Assembly: GCF_021432065.1 (NCBI RefSeq)
Contig: NZ_CP090364.1
Coordinates: 1,998,601-2,062,600 of the forward strand
Source: Photobacterium sp. TLY01
Lineage (GTDB): Bacteria; Pseudomonadota; Gammaproteobacteria; Enterobacterales; Vibrionaceae
Direction: 5' to 3'
Length of the DNA stretch: 64,000 nt
Shown piece by piece: positions 7,704 to 16,406 of this stretch. The position numbers and the translations under genes were made by a program. The notes under the pieces are model-generated. The model saw only the letters and a list, made by a program, of their open reading frames with translations, made no database searches and had not been told where the DNA came from. Positions within the stretch are counted from its first letter, which is position 1; every line of letters begins with the position of its first letter.

Positions 7704-8741
7704 TCAGTCTGCGGGTTTTTCTGCTTTATCACCGCCCAACCGGCTGAGCAAATCACGGCGAATATCGCTCAGCGCTGGCGCTTGATCCGGCTGCCAGGGC
7801 AAAGGGCGCATCAGATTGATCGCTTTCAGGCCCAGACGGCCCGTCAACAGGCCCACACCCAGGCCTTGCGCCGCCCTGGCCGACAATCGACCGGCAAGAT
7901 GCACAGACAAGATATCCATGCTGCTGTCGGTGATCAGCTCGCTGGCACCGGCGATGGCCATATTTTTCAATACCAGCTTGAACAACTGAATCCGCGACCA
8001 GTAACCCAGCTCAATGCCATAGACCGCCGCTATTTGATCAATCAGACGAAAATTCCGCCAGGCGACCAGTAAAACATCCGCAAGCGCTAACGGGCTGACC
8101 GCGACCATCAGAGCGGCTTCCCGCGCATATTTCACCACCAGCTTTTTGGCCTGTTTGTCCTGCTGACTGAGCACCAGCTGGTCATACATGGCCAACACTT
8201 CCGCATCATTGTGCGTGGCCGCCAAAGACGCCTGCCAGCGGCTGTAACCCGGGTTCTCGGCCGAGATCCCGCCTTGCTTGGCCAGCCGGATACAAAACGC
8301 TTTCCCCTGCCCGATCCCCTCGGCAGCCAGTAACAGTTCGGCTTGCTCGCGTTCTGTCTGACGATCTTTGAGGCGGCGCAACCTGAGCCATTCCCGGCCA
8401 ATTACACCAATACCGGTTGCAGCCACCGAGGCCACCAGCACACTCCAGCCCAGCGACAGCCAGTCGCCGCTCTGATAGGCAGTAACAAGATAGTCAACGC
8501 TCTGCCACACCGTCAGACCGATGCCGCCCAGCACTAATGTTTTCAGCCAGCGCCGCCGGGAAGACGATTTGCCCAGGGTTTGCTCCAATTGTGCTTCTGC
8601 TTGACTGTCTGATTCTTCTTCAGGCGCTGCAGGCAAAAAACTCTCCTGATCGGCAAATTCCAGCCGGCTTTTCAGATCCGGACCTGACGGCTTGGTTTCT
8701 TTCTCATCAAATACGATTTTGCTTTGATATGGCTTGGTCAT
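7704..8741 (-). CDS. ycjF: YcjF-like inner membrane protein (DUF697/TIGR01620)
   Basis: A 345-residue protein matching E. coli YcjF (353 aa). The acidic N-terminal region is cytoplasmic-looking. Two hydrophobic stretches follow (around residues 67-85 and 95-115). The C-terminal half has AVSPLALADVLLVAWRN, YGIELGYWSR and AGRLSARAAQGLGVGLLT, all conserved in YcjF. Its start overlaps the end of ycjX by 4 bases (ATGA), so the two are translationally coupled. The ycjXF pair is linked to the phage-shock and envelope-stress response in enterobacteria and stands next to psp here. Molecular function is unknown. Confidence 0.9.
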   Translation of the reverse strand: MTKPYQSKIVFDEKETKPSGPDLKSRLEFADQESFLPAAPEEESDSQAEAQLEQTLGKSSSRRRWLKTLVLGGIGLTVWQSVDYLVTAYQSGDWLSLGWSVLVASVAATGIGVIGREWLRLRRLKDRQTEREQAELLLAAEGIGQGKAFCIRLAKQGGISAENPGYSRWQASLAATHNDAEVLAMYDQLVLSQQDKQAKKLVVKYAREAALMVAVSPLALADVLLVAWRNFRLIDQIAAVYGIELGYWSRIQLFKLVLKNMAIAGASELITDSSMDILSVHLAGRLSARAAQGLGVGLLTGRLGLKAINLMRPLPWQPDQAPALSDIRRDLLSRLGGDKAEKPAD

Positions 8742-10135
8742 CGCAGCTTATCTCCCAGCAAAAATGATAAGGTTTTATCCATACGAATGTGCGGCAGCGG
8801 TTCGTCGCTCTGTTGTGGCAGCGGGCGGAAGCTGACAAAGTCGAAGCCCTGCGCCTGCCAGAAGGCATCATCCGGCAACCTGCGAGGGACTTCGCCGGGA
8901 AACACTGTTTGTGCCTGTCCTGACAAGGTGTGCCCCCGCAGTGCCGGCACCTGTTTGCCCTGATGATCCACAAAGCCCGGCTCGGTGGCCTGAATGGCGG
9001 CCAGGCTGGTACAGCTCATGTGAATGCCCTCAAAGGAAGCCGTTTGCCAGGCTTCATTAACCATTTGCTGTAACAGACTGACCAGATTCGGATGTTGCTC
9101 CGGCGTAATGTGATCAGCCTTGGTCGCCGCAAACAGCACTTTATCGATACGGGGTGAAAACAAGCGGCGCAGCAAGGAGCTTCTGCCGTAATGAAAGCTC
9201 TGCATCAGTTGATTAAGTGCATGGCGCATATCATTAAATGATTCACGACCGGCATTGAGTGGCTGCAGGCAATCGACCAGAATGATCTGTCGGTCGAAAC
9301 GGGAAAAGTGCTCCCGGTAAAAGCCTTTCACTACGTGCTGCTGATAATACTTGTAACGGCGTTTCAGCATGCCGATATTGGTGTCGTCACCTGCTTCGTT
9401 TAACTGTGCTTCGGTGTATTTGTCCAGCCACAGAAACGGAAAAAACTGCAACACAGGTGCCCCGGCCAGTTCACCGGGTAAGACAAAGCGTCCCGGCTGA
9501 ACCCAGTGCAACCCGGCTTCCGCTTTACACTTGAACAAATAATCGGTGAAAGCAGCCGCCAGGCGAGCCAGTGCTTGTTCATCAGCCGGCGCGAAGGGGT
9601 CCAGCGTCTCGCCCGCGGCCAGCCAGTCACTGGCCAATTGTTGGCGGCGGCCGGTCATCAAACGGGCCTGCTGTTTTGACCAGACCAGGTAATCCATTTC
9701 CAGCAGCGGCAAATCTAACAACCACTCACCGGGATAATCGATGATATCCAGATACAGGGTCGCAGTATCCTGCAGCAGTTTTAACGGACCTTTCTGCGGT
9801 TTGAAACGCAGTGCCATACGGATCTGGCTGACATCCCGGGTCGGTTCCGGCCAATGCGGGGGCGATTGCAGTAAAGCCTGCATGCCTTCTTCGTAACCAA
9901 AAGCCGGCACGTGCATATCAACCTGCGGGACACGACGGGCCCCGAGCAGATAACCGTCACTGACGGCCGGGAACAGCGGCAGCCGGGGATTGGTACTGAC
10001 ATGCTGCAGCTGATTCACCAGCGAGGTAATAAATGCCGTTTTACCGGCCCGGGACAATCCTGTCACCGCCAGACGCACATGCCTGTCCAGGCCACGGTTT
10101 ACCAGTTTGTTGAGCTCTTGCCCCAAATGAATCAT
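8738..10135 (-). CDS. ycjX: YcjX-like P-loop GTPase-type protein
   Basis: A 465-residue protein matching E. coli YcjX along its length. A P-loop lies near the N-terminus (GLSRAGKTAF, about residues 26-35), followed by IDYPGEWLLDLPLL, which resembles the switch region of a GTPase, and by RFDRQIILVDCLQPL and FAATKADHIT. YcjX proteins are nucleotide-binding partners of YcjF and belong to the phage-shock regulon in E. coli and Yersinia. Here ycjX follows pspC on the same strand after 83 bases that contain a moderate hairpin, so it may be partly co-transcribed with pspABC. I did not find a sigma-54 promoter of its own. Confidence 0.9.
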   Translation of the reverse strand: MIHLGQELNKLVNRGLDRHVRLAVTGLSRAGKTAFITSLVNQLQHVSTNPRLPLFPAVSDGYLLGARRVPQVDMHVPAFGYEEGMQALLQSPPHWPEPTRDVSQIRMALRFKPQKGPLKLLQDTATLYLDIIDYPGEWLLDLPLLEMDYLVWSKQQARLMTGRRQQLASDWLAAGETLDPFAPADEQALARLAAAFTDYLFKCKAEAGLHWVQPGRFVLPGELAGAPVLQFFPFLWLDKYTEAQLNEAGDDTNIGMLKRRYKYYQQHVVKGFYREHFSRFDRQIILVDCLQPLNAGRESFNDMRHALNQLMQSFHYGRSSLLRRLFSPRIDKVLFAATKADHITPEQHPNLVSLLQQMVNEAWQTASFEGIHMSCTSLAAIQATEPGFVDHQGKQVPALRGHTLSGQAQTVFPGEVPRRLPDDAFWQAQGFDFVSFRPLPQQSDEPLPHIRMDKTLSFLLGDKLR

Positions 10136-10172
10136 ATCCTGCCCTTTTCGTTGTTATTGGCTGATACGCAAC

Positions 10173-10200
10173 AGAAAAGCAGGCCACCGCCTGCTTTTCG
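10173..10200 (-). terminator. hairpin between pspC and ycjX
   Basis: AGAAAAGCAGGC and GCCTGCTTTTCG form a 9-10 bp stem with loop CACC. On the minus strand it is followed only by a broken T run. It could lower ycjXF expression relative to pspABC rather than stop transcription fully. Confidence 0.55.
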
Positions 10201-10218
10201 TAACACTTGACCGATCAA

Positions 10219-10605
10219 TTAAAGCTGTTTGAACGCTTTTTCTACATTGAATGCCGATGAGGTGACATAGGCTTCCATGTCGCGGAGCTTGCCTTCCATC
10301 TCATCAAATTCATGTTCGATATTATCCAGGAGCTGCGAAGGCGACTGTCCCGACTGCCAGGGTTTCTGTTTCACCGTGTGCTCTTTATAAGCATGCTGCT
10401 GAATCTGGCGCTCTTCCGGCATCTTGTCGAGAAACAGACAAGCTGCGATATAAGCCAGCGTCACAAAAAAACCAATCCCCAGCAGAAAGGCAGAGACAGT
10501 CAGAATACGCACGACCCAGGCCTCCACCCCGAAGTATTCGGCAATCCCGGCGCAGACCCCGCCCAGCTTCCCGTTCTTCGGATCACGGTATAAGGTTTTC
10601 GTCAT
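10219..10605 (-). CDS. pspC: phage shock protein C
   Basis: A 128-residue PspC-domain protein. Residues 1-60 hold the PspC core (RDPKNGKLGGVCAGIAEYFG, then a membrane segment from about residue 32 to 58), and the tail from 95 to 128 is a polar coiled segment (LLDNIEHEFDEMEGKLRDME). With PspB, PspC senses envelope stress at the inner membrane and releases PspF from PspA. Its start overlaps the end of pspB by 4 bases (ATGA), as expected for a coupled pair that works as a complex. Confidence 0.95.
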   Translation of the reverse strand: MTKTLYRDPKNGKLGGVCAGIAEYFGVEAWVVRILTVSAFLLGIGFFVTLAYIAACLFLDKMPEERQIQQHAYKEHTVKQKPWQSGQSPSQLLDNIEHEFDEMEGKLRDMEAYVTSSAFNVEKAFKQL

Positions 10606-10832
10606 GGCTTCTGCCTCCAGTGCGGCGCTTCTGCATCGAGTATTTTTTCCAGGGTCACAATGCGCTGCTGCATTTGCTCAGCGCGGACCACCAGCCCTTG
10701 TAATTTGTCAGTCTCTTCACCTGACAGCCCCTGCGCCGTCTGACGCTTACTGCGGTAGTGCAAAATCAGCCACAGTGGCGCAACAAACACCAGAAAGACA
10801 ATCAACGGCCCTACAATGAATCCCATGGACAT
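10602..10832 (-). CDS. pspB: phage shock protein B
   Basis: A 76-residue PspB. One membrane helix near the N-terminus (FIVGPLIVFLVFVAPLWLIL) is followed by a basic patch (RSKRQ) and a coiled coil ending in LEKILDAEAPHWRQKP, nearly the E. coli PspB C-terminus. AGGAGA upstream is best spaced for the ATG at 10832; an in-frame ATG two codons earlier (10838) is too close to the Shine-Dalgarno. The gene lies 21 bases downstream of pspA and overlaps pspC. Confidence 0.93.
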   Translation of the reverse strand: MSMGFIVGPLIVFLVFVAPLWLILHYRSKRQTAQGLSGEETDKLQGLVVRAEQMQQRIVTLEKILDAEAPHWRQKP

Positions 10833-10853
10833 GCACATTCTCCTTCTGAGACG

Positions 10854-11519
10854 TTATTCTTTGTCTTTCATACCGGCTTTCAGACGCGCCAGCTCTTTTT
10901 CAATGTCATCCTGCGCCTGCAGATCCGCGAATTCCTGCTCCAGGCTTTTGCCCCGGCCTATATTATAGCTGTCTGCTTCCGCTTCCATTTCATCGATCCG
11001 GCGTTCGTACTGCTCGAACTTAGACATGGCTTCTTCCACTTTACCGGTATCGAGCTGACGGCGAACTTCACGACGATTGTCAGCCGCCTGATGACGAACG
11101 ACCAGACTTTGCTGACGGGCGCGGGTTTCCTGCAGCTTACGCTCCAGTTCAGCCACTTCGGTGGCCAGTTTTTCGATGGTCTCATCCACCAGCTTATATT
11201 CTTCCTGCAACGTCAGGACGACATCGCTGATTTTTTGTTTTTCAATCAGTGCCGCGCGTGCCAGATCTTCACGATTCTTCTGCAGCGCCAGTGTGGCTTT
11301 GTTCTGCCAGTCTTCAGACTGTGACTGCAGACTGTTAATCCGGCGATGCAGCTCTTTTTTATCTGCCATCGCTTTGGCCGAAGAGGTACGGACTTCAACC
11401 AGCGTGTCTTCCATTTCCTGAATGATCAGGCGGATCATTTTTTGCGGGTCTTCAGCTTTGTCCAACAGTGAATTCACGTTGGCGTTTACAATGTCCGCAA
11501 AGCGAGAAAAAATACCCAT
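10854..11519 (-). CDS. pspA: phage shock protein A
   Basis: A 221-residue PspA, the peripheral membrane protein of the PspA/Vipp1 (ESCRT-III-like) family. It is almost wholly coiled coil: [20 protein letters not shown] at the start, an amphipathic membrane-binding helix, then [15 protein letters not shown] and long charged heptad regions. PspA binds and inhibits PspF in unstressed cells and stabilises damaged inner membrane when released. The start at 11519 follows AGGAGA and matches the family N-terminus; the upstream in-frame extension is spurious. First gene of pspABC, behind the sigma-54 promoter at 11614-11630. Confidence 0.96.
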   Translation of the reverse strand: MGIFSRFADIVNANVNSLLDKAEDPQKMIRLIIQEMEDTLVEVRTSSAKAMADKKELHRRINSLQSQSEDWQNKATLALQKNREDLARAALIEKQKISDVVLTLQEEYKLVDETIEKLATEVAELERKLQETRARQQSLVVRHQAADNRREVRRQLDTGKVEEAMSKFEQYERRIDEMEAEADSYNIGRGKSLEQEFADLQAQDDIEKELARLKAGMKDKE

Positions 11520-11613
11520 GATGTCTCTCCTTTCATGGCTGCAACCACACCTGTCGGGTTGCAAGCATTGTGTTATGTCAATGACCAGATAGCAATCTGC
11601 CTGTAACGTTCAT

Positions 11614-11630
11614 TACAAGAGCCGTGCCAA
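11614..11630 (-). promoter_or_regulatory. sigma-54 promoter of pspABC
   Basis: On the minus strand the sequence is TTGGCACGGCTCTTGTA. It matches the -24/-12 consensus TTGGCACR-N4-TTGCW at all positions but one. It lies about 95 bases upstream of pspA and faces the divergent activator gene pspF, so PspF would bind between the two genes and activate this promoter. Confidence 0.88.
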
Positions 11631-11802
11631 CTTTTAAAAAGCCGTAATTTCAGACATTTACCTTTGCAGACACAGATACTCGCTGCTATCTTATAAGTGT
11701 TTACACCAAGAGTTGGTGAAATTCACCACACCAGTATTGTGCTTCTCGGCCAACTCGCGCCCGTTGGGCATAATCATTCTCTACACAGAAACGGGTAACC
11801 TG

Positions 11803-12825
11803 ATGCAAAAAACAGACAATCTGATCGGTGAATCTGAACCCTTTCTTGCGGCCTTGGATCATGCATCCCGTCTGGCGCCGCTTGAGCGCCCTTTACTGAT
11901 TCTTGGTGAACGCGGGACAGGCAAAGAGCTGATAGCTCAGCGAATCCACTATCTGTCAAAACGCTGGGACCAGCCCCTGGTGTCGTTAAACTGTGCTGCA
12001 CTGAGTGAAGGCATCATAGACTCTGAGTTATTCGGCCATGAAGCCGGCGCCTTTACTGGCGCCAAAGGCCGCCACCAGGGCAGGTTCGAGCGGGCGGAAG
12101 GCGGCACACTGTTTCTCGATGAACTGGCCACCTCGCCGATGGGGATTCAGGAAAAACTGCTGCGGGTGATTGAATACGGGGAATACGAACGGGTGGGAGG
12201 CAGCAAAACCTGTCAGGCCAATGTCCGTTTGATTTGCGCCACCAATGCGGATCTGCCGGCAATGGCTGCAGCAGGTAAGTTCAGAGCCGATCTGCTGGAC
12301 AGACTGGCCTTCGATATCATCCATCTGCCGCCGCTTCGTGAACGCCAGGAAGACATTTTACCACTGGCTGAATACTATGCCGTGCGCATGTGCCGGGAGA
12401 TGGGATTTGGCTATTTTGCCGGATTCAGTTCGCAGGCCCAGCGTACTTTGATGACTTATCAATGGCCCGGTAACGTCAGAGAGCTGAAAAATACCGTCGA
12501 GCGATCTGTGTTCCGCCAGTCAAATGAAGATCTTCCAATCCAGAATATTGTGCTGGACCCATTTGAGTCCCCCTGGTCGGGTCATGCCCGAAACCAAGAA
12601 AACAGCGATACAGAAAGCAATGCTCAGTCAATGAATACCCAGCCTGAGCTACCACTGGATTTGCGTCAGTATCAAACCGAGCAGGAAATTGCGCTCATCA
12701 ATCATGCCCTGGCACAAGCCAAATACAACCAGCGAAAAGCCGCACAACTGTTGGGATTAAGCTACCATCAACTCAGGGGCTTACTGCGCAAACATCATAT
12801 GGTCGGCAGTAGCCAGGAAGAATAG
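11803..12825 (+). CDS. pspF: PspF, sigma-54-dependent activator of the phage shock operon
   Basis: A 340-residue enhancer-binding protein without an N-terminal sensor domain, as is typical of PspF. It begins directly with the AAA+ domain: Walker A GERGTGKE (35-42), the sigma-54 contact loop GAFTGA (82-87) and Walker B LFLDEL (103-108). The C-terminus has a Fis-type helix-turn-helix (NQRKAAQLLGLSYHQLRGLL). The start at 11803 (MQKTDNLIGES) fits E. coli PspF; the open frame extends further upstream but without similarity. A polar linker before the HTH makes it about 15 residues longer than E. coli PspF. It is divergent from pspABC. Confidence 0.96.
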   Translation: MQKTDNLIGESEPFLAALDHASRLAPLERPLLILGERGTGKELIAQRIHYLSKRWDQPLVSLNCAALSEGIIDSELFGHEAGAFTGAKGRHQGRFERAEGGTLFLDELATSPMGIQEKLLRVIEYGEYERVGGSKTCQANVRLICATNADLPAMAAAGKFRADLLDRLAFDIIHLPPLRERQEDILPLAEYYAVRMCREMGFGYFAGFSSQAQRTLMTYQWPGNVRELKNTVERSVFRQSNEDLPIQNIVLDPFESPWSGHARNQENSDTESNAQSMNTQPELPLDLRQYQTEQEIALINHALAQAKYNQRKAAQLLGLSYHQLRGLLRKHHMVGSSQEE

Positions 12826-12889
12826 AAAAAGGACCTTCGGATAAAAACACACTGGATATTGAAGGAGATACCTTGGTGCTTGGCACGGA

Positions 12890-12917
12890 AAGTGGTAAAT
12901 TTAGCCACTTGTTTTTT
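12890..12917 (+). terminator. pspF terminator
   Basis: AAGTGG (12890-12895) pairs with CCACTT (12905-12910) around an AT-rich loop, then G and six T (12912-12917). It separates pspF from sapA. Confidence 0.65.
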
Positions 12918-12946
12918 CTCGACACCATTTAGATAAGAGCGTTGTT

Positions 12947-14566
12947 ATGAACGCCTGTTTCCGATTGCTGCTCACCTGTGCCGGATTGCTGGGTTTGACG
13001 GCCTGTTCACAGCCACAACACGATAACACCATTCGCCAATGGGGGTTTATTTATTGTGGTCAGGATACTCCCTGGACCTTTAACCCGCAGTTAACCGATG
13101 GCGGACATACCGCAGACAGTCTGGCCGCTCAGGTTTTCGACCGTTTGCTTCAGCTTGATCCGATCAGTCATCTGCCACAACCTGCACTTGCCAGCAGTTG
13201 GCGTGTCAGTGAGGACGGGCTTGAGTACACCTTCACGCTCAGAAAAGATGTACGCTTTCAGCAAACCGCGAATTTCACCCCCACCCGGCACTTTAATGCC
13301 GAAGACGTGGTCTTCAGCTTTAAGCGGGTCATCGATCCCAAACATCCTTATCATTCTGTCTCTGGGGGACATTATCCCTGGTTTGAAAGCCAGTCATTTG
13401 ACCAGCTGATTGACAGCATTGATATCCTGGATGCCCACACAGTGAAATTCACGCTTTCGCGGCCCGACAATGCCTTTTTATCAACCCTGTCGAGTTCGTA
13501 TACGGCCATTCATTCGGCAGAATATGCTGATCAACTGCTGCGGGAAGGGCATCCTGATGACATTGATACCAAACCGGTCGGCACCGGTCCCTTCTATCTG
13601 GCTGAATACCATCCGCATGATTTGATCCGGCTGAAACGCCATGCTTTTTACTGGCGTGGCGCACCTTTTATGAATCAGGTGGTGTTTGACATTTCGTCCC
13701 GTGGTACCGGCTCACTGGCCAAGCTGCTCAATCATGAGTGTGATGTGCTCTCCTCTCCGGTTGCCAGCCAGTTGCCTGTGATTAAAAGTAACCCGGACTT
13801 TGAACTGATCGCCCAGACCGCCATGAACGTTGCTTTTCTGGCCATCAACAATAATGTGCCCGCTTTGCAGGATGTCCGGGTACGTCAGGCGCTCAATCTG
13901 GCCATTAACCGCGAAAACCTGCTCGATTCTGTCTACTACGGTACGGGCACCAAAGCCAAAACATTGCTGCCGCCCATGTCCTGGGCGCATGATGACCATC
14001 TGGCAGAGGTCAATTATGACCCGGATACAGCCATTGCACTGCTCAAAGAAGCAGGCTATAGCAATAACCTGCACCTGATTCTTGCTGTCCCGATGGAACC
14101 CAGACCTTATAACCCAAGCCCACGCAAGACAGCAGAGTTAATTCAGGCTGACTTACGGGCCGTGGGGGTAGATGTGACCTTACTGTTACAGGACAGACCG
14201 CTTCGGCCAGGTTCGGTGGCCCAGAAAGGCATCGATCTGACGCTGACCGGCTGGGTGGCAGATAATGGCGATCCGGATAACTTCCTGCGCCCGCTGCTGT
14301 CGTGCAGCGCCAAACAGGCTGGCCTGAATGTCGCCAACTGGTGCAACCTTCAGTTTGATAACCTGCTTGAGCTGGCCTCGCGCACCACTCAGCTGGATCA
14401 ACGGATGGATTACTACCAGTACGCCCAGGAAATCTTGCGCGAAGAAGTGCCGGTTATTCCGCTCGCTCACGGTATCCATTACCAGATCCACCATCAGTCT
14501 CTGCACGGACTACATCTGAGTCCGTTCGGGACTCGTTCATTCTCTAATGTGTACCGGAGCGAATAA
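12947..14566 (+). CDS. sapA: SapA, ABC transporter substrate-binding protein (lipoprotein form)
   Basis: A 539-residue family 5 (peptide/nickel type) extracellular solute-binding protein that matches SapA, the binding component of the SapABCDF transporter linked to antimicrobial peptide resistance. Conserved stretches include FNPQLTDGGHTADSLAAQVF, DDVVFSFKRVIDP, PVGTGPFYLAEY and LTLTGWVADNGDPDNF. The N-terminus (MNACFRLLLTCAGLLGLTAC) ends in a lipobox with Cys20, so it should be lipid-anchored. E. coli SapA instead has an ordinary signal peptide. It is the first gene of a tightly spaced sapABCDF operon. Confidence 0.92.
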   Translation: MNACFRLLLTCAGLLGLTACSQPQHDNTIRQWGFIYCGQDTPWTFNPQLTDGGHTADSLAAQVFDRLLQLDPISHLPQPALASSWRVSEDGLEYTFTLRKDVRFQQTANFTPTRHFNAEDVVFSFKRVIDPKHPYHSVSGGHYPWFESQSFDQLIDSIDILDAHTVKFTLSRPDNAFLSTLSSSYTAIHSAEYADQLLREGHPDDIDTKPVGTGPFYLAEYHPHDLIRLKRHAFYWRGAPFMNQVVFDISSRGTGSLAKLLNHECDVLSSPVASQLPVIKSNPDFELIAQTAMNVAFLAINNNVPALQDVRVRQALNLAINRENLLDSVYYGTGTKAKTLLPPMSWAHDDHLAEVNYDPDTAIALLKEAGYSNNLHLILAVPMEPRPYNPSPRKTAELIQADLRAVGVDVTLLLQDRPLRPGSVAQKGIDLTLTGWVADNGDPDNFLRPLLSCSAKQAGLNVANWCNLQFDNLLELASRTTQLDQRMDYYQYAQEILREEVPVIPLAHGIHYQIHHQSLHGLHLSPFGTRSFSNVYRSE

Positions 14567-14569
14567 CAG

Positions 14570-15532
14570 ATGTTTATCTATACCATTCGCCGGCTGAATC
14601 TGTTTCTGATTACGCTGTTTATTCTGACCTTAATCGGTTACAGCATTTTACGTATTGAGCCATCCAGCTATTGGAATCTTCATGACTTCTGGCCTGGCTG
14701 GCTGCTCTATCTCGACAACCTGATGGTGGGCAACCTCGGCCTGAATCAGCAAGGACAACCGATTCTGTCTGAGATTCTCCAGGTGTTCCCGGCCACACTG
14801 GAGCTGTGTTTTTTCGCCTTTATTTTGTCGCTGATTGTGGGTATCCCGCTTGGCACACTGGCAGGTATTAAGCGCGGGCGCTGGGTGGATACCTGTATCT
14901 CATCCCTGACACTGGTGGGTTATTCTCTGCCGCTATTCTGGCTGGCCATGCTGTTTATTATGCTGTTCTCGCTCAAGCTGGGCTGGCTGCCTGTTGCCGG
15001 ACGCTACAACTTGCTCTACCAGATTGATTCCGTGACCGGCTTTGCCCTGATCGATGTATTTCTGTCAGACGTGAGCTACCGCTCCGCCGCGCTGATCGAT
15101 GTCATCCGCCATTTGGTTTTACCAACCTTAGTGCTGGCCATTGCGCCCACCACAGAAGTCATACGCCTGACCCGCGCCTCAGTGGCCGATGTCATGCAGC
15201 AAAACTTCATCAAAGTGGCGCAAACCAAAGGGCTGTCCATGTGGGAGATCATCATCCGCCATGCCCTGAAAAATGCCATTCCGCCCATCATCCCCAAACT
15301 GGGGATGCAGTTTTCGACCATGATGACCTTTGCCATGTTAACTGAGTCCATTTTCAACTGGCCCGGCATAGGCCGCTGGTTGCTGGACGCCATTGCCACA
15401 CAAAATTACGTGGCGATTCAGGCAGGTGTGATTACGGTTGGCGGATTCATTCTGTTCGCGAACATTCTTTCTGACCTGGCGGGTGCCATGGTGAACCCAC
15501 TGACCCGTAAGGAATGGTATGCCATCAAATAA
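14570..15532 (+). CDS. sapB: SapB, ABC transporter permease
   Basis: A 320-residue inner membrane permease of the DppB/OppB type, with an N-terminal helix (LFLITLFILTLIGYSILRI) and about five further helices. The cytoplasmic coupling loop lies near residues 205-225 (RASVADVMQQNFIKVAQTKG, with the EAA-like features). NFNWPGIGRWLLDAI-type sequence near the C-terminus is typical. It starts 3 bases after sapA and ends 14 bases into sapC. With SapC it forms the membrane channel of the Sap system; E. coli SapBCDF has been reported to export putrescine, so the substrate is not settled. Confidence 0.93.
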   Translation: MFIYTIRRLNLFLITLFILTLIGYSILRIEPSSYWNLHDFWPGWLLYLDNLMVGNLGLNQQGQPILSEILQVFPATLELCFFAFILSLIVGIPLGTLAGIKRGRWVDTCISSLTLVGYSLPLFWLAMLFIMLFSLKLGWLPVAGRYNLLYQIDSVTGFALIDVFLSDVSYRSAALIDVIRHLVLPTLVLAIAPTTEVIRLTRASVADVMQQNFIKVAQTKGLSMWEIIIRHALKNAIPPIIPKLGMQFSTMMTFAMLTESIFNWPGIGRWLLDAIATQNYVAIQAGVITVGGFILFANILSDLAGAMVNPLTRKEWYAIK

Positions 15533-16406
15533 TATTTATCAGGAACATAAGATTCCGACGCAATGGGAACGCGCCTGGCAAAATTATCAGGCGAATTCAC
15601 TGGCGGTGTTTGGGTTATGGTGCCTTGGTTTCCTGCTGCTGATAACGATCTTCGCCCCGTTAATGGTTGCCTACGGGCCGGGAGAGCAAGTGGGCGAGTT
15701 TCTGATGCCGCCCTCCTGGGACGCCAGCGGCCATGTGGAATTTTTCTTCGGCACCGATGATCTGGGTCGCGATCTCTTCACCCGGATTCTGCTGGGAAGC
15801 CAGCTGACCTTTGGCTACGCGCTGCTCGTGGCGCTGGCTTCGGCGATCCTGGGCATCGTCATTGGCGTACTGGCAGGTATGACCCGCGGACTCAAATCCA
15901 GTATCCTGAACCACGTACTTGATACTGTGTTGTCTATCCCCTCTCTGCTGCTGGCCATTATCATCATTGCCTACATGGGTACCGGCATGACCAGTATTCT
16001 GCTGGCGATCTGGCTGGCGCTGATCCCGCGTTTTATCCGCGCAATTTACTCTGCTGTCCACGATGAGATGGAAAAAGAGTACATCATTGCAGCGCGGTTA
16101 GACGGTGCGAACAGTTTTTATCTGCTGTACTACTCGATTTTGCCGAATATTCAGCCTGTGATTATCAGCGAGCTGACCCGGGCAATCTCGATTGCCATGA
16201 TAGATATCGCGGCGCTGGGCTTTCTGGGGCTGGGGGCGCAGTCTCCGTCACCGGAATGGGGCGCCATGCTGGGTGATTCCATCGAATTAATCTATCTGGC
16301 GCCCTGGACAGTGACCCTGCCCGGCCTGGCCATCACCTTCAGCATCTTAGTGGTAAACTTAGTAGGAGAAGGTCTCCGTCAGGCAATTAATGCAGGAGTC
16401 GACTGA
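15519..16406 (+). CDS. sapC: SapC, ABC transporter permease
   Basis: A 295-residue permease of the DppC/OppC type, pairing with SapB. It has an N-terminal cytoplasmic segment with [13 protein letters not shown], one early helix, a periplasmic loop containing [16 protein letters not shown] (the mark of this family), and five C-terminal helices with the coupling loop [20 protein letters not shown]. The start overlaps sapB by 14 bases and the stop shares one base with the start of sapD, consistent with a translationally coupled operon. Confidence 0.93.
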   Translation: MPSNNIYQEHKIPTQWERAWQNYQANSLAVFGLWCLGFLLLITIFAPLMVAYGPGEQVGEFLMPPSWDASGHVEFFFGTDDLGRDLFTRILLGSQLTFGYALLVALASAILGIVIGVLAGMTRGLKSSILNHVLDTVLSIPSLLLAIIIIAYMGTGMTSILLAIWLALIPRFIRAIYSAVHDEMEKEYIIAARLDGANSFYLLYYSILPNIQPVIISELTRAISIAMIDIAALGFLGLGAQSPSPEWGAMLGDSIELIYLAPWTVTLPGLAITFSILVVNLVGEGLRQAINAGVD

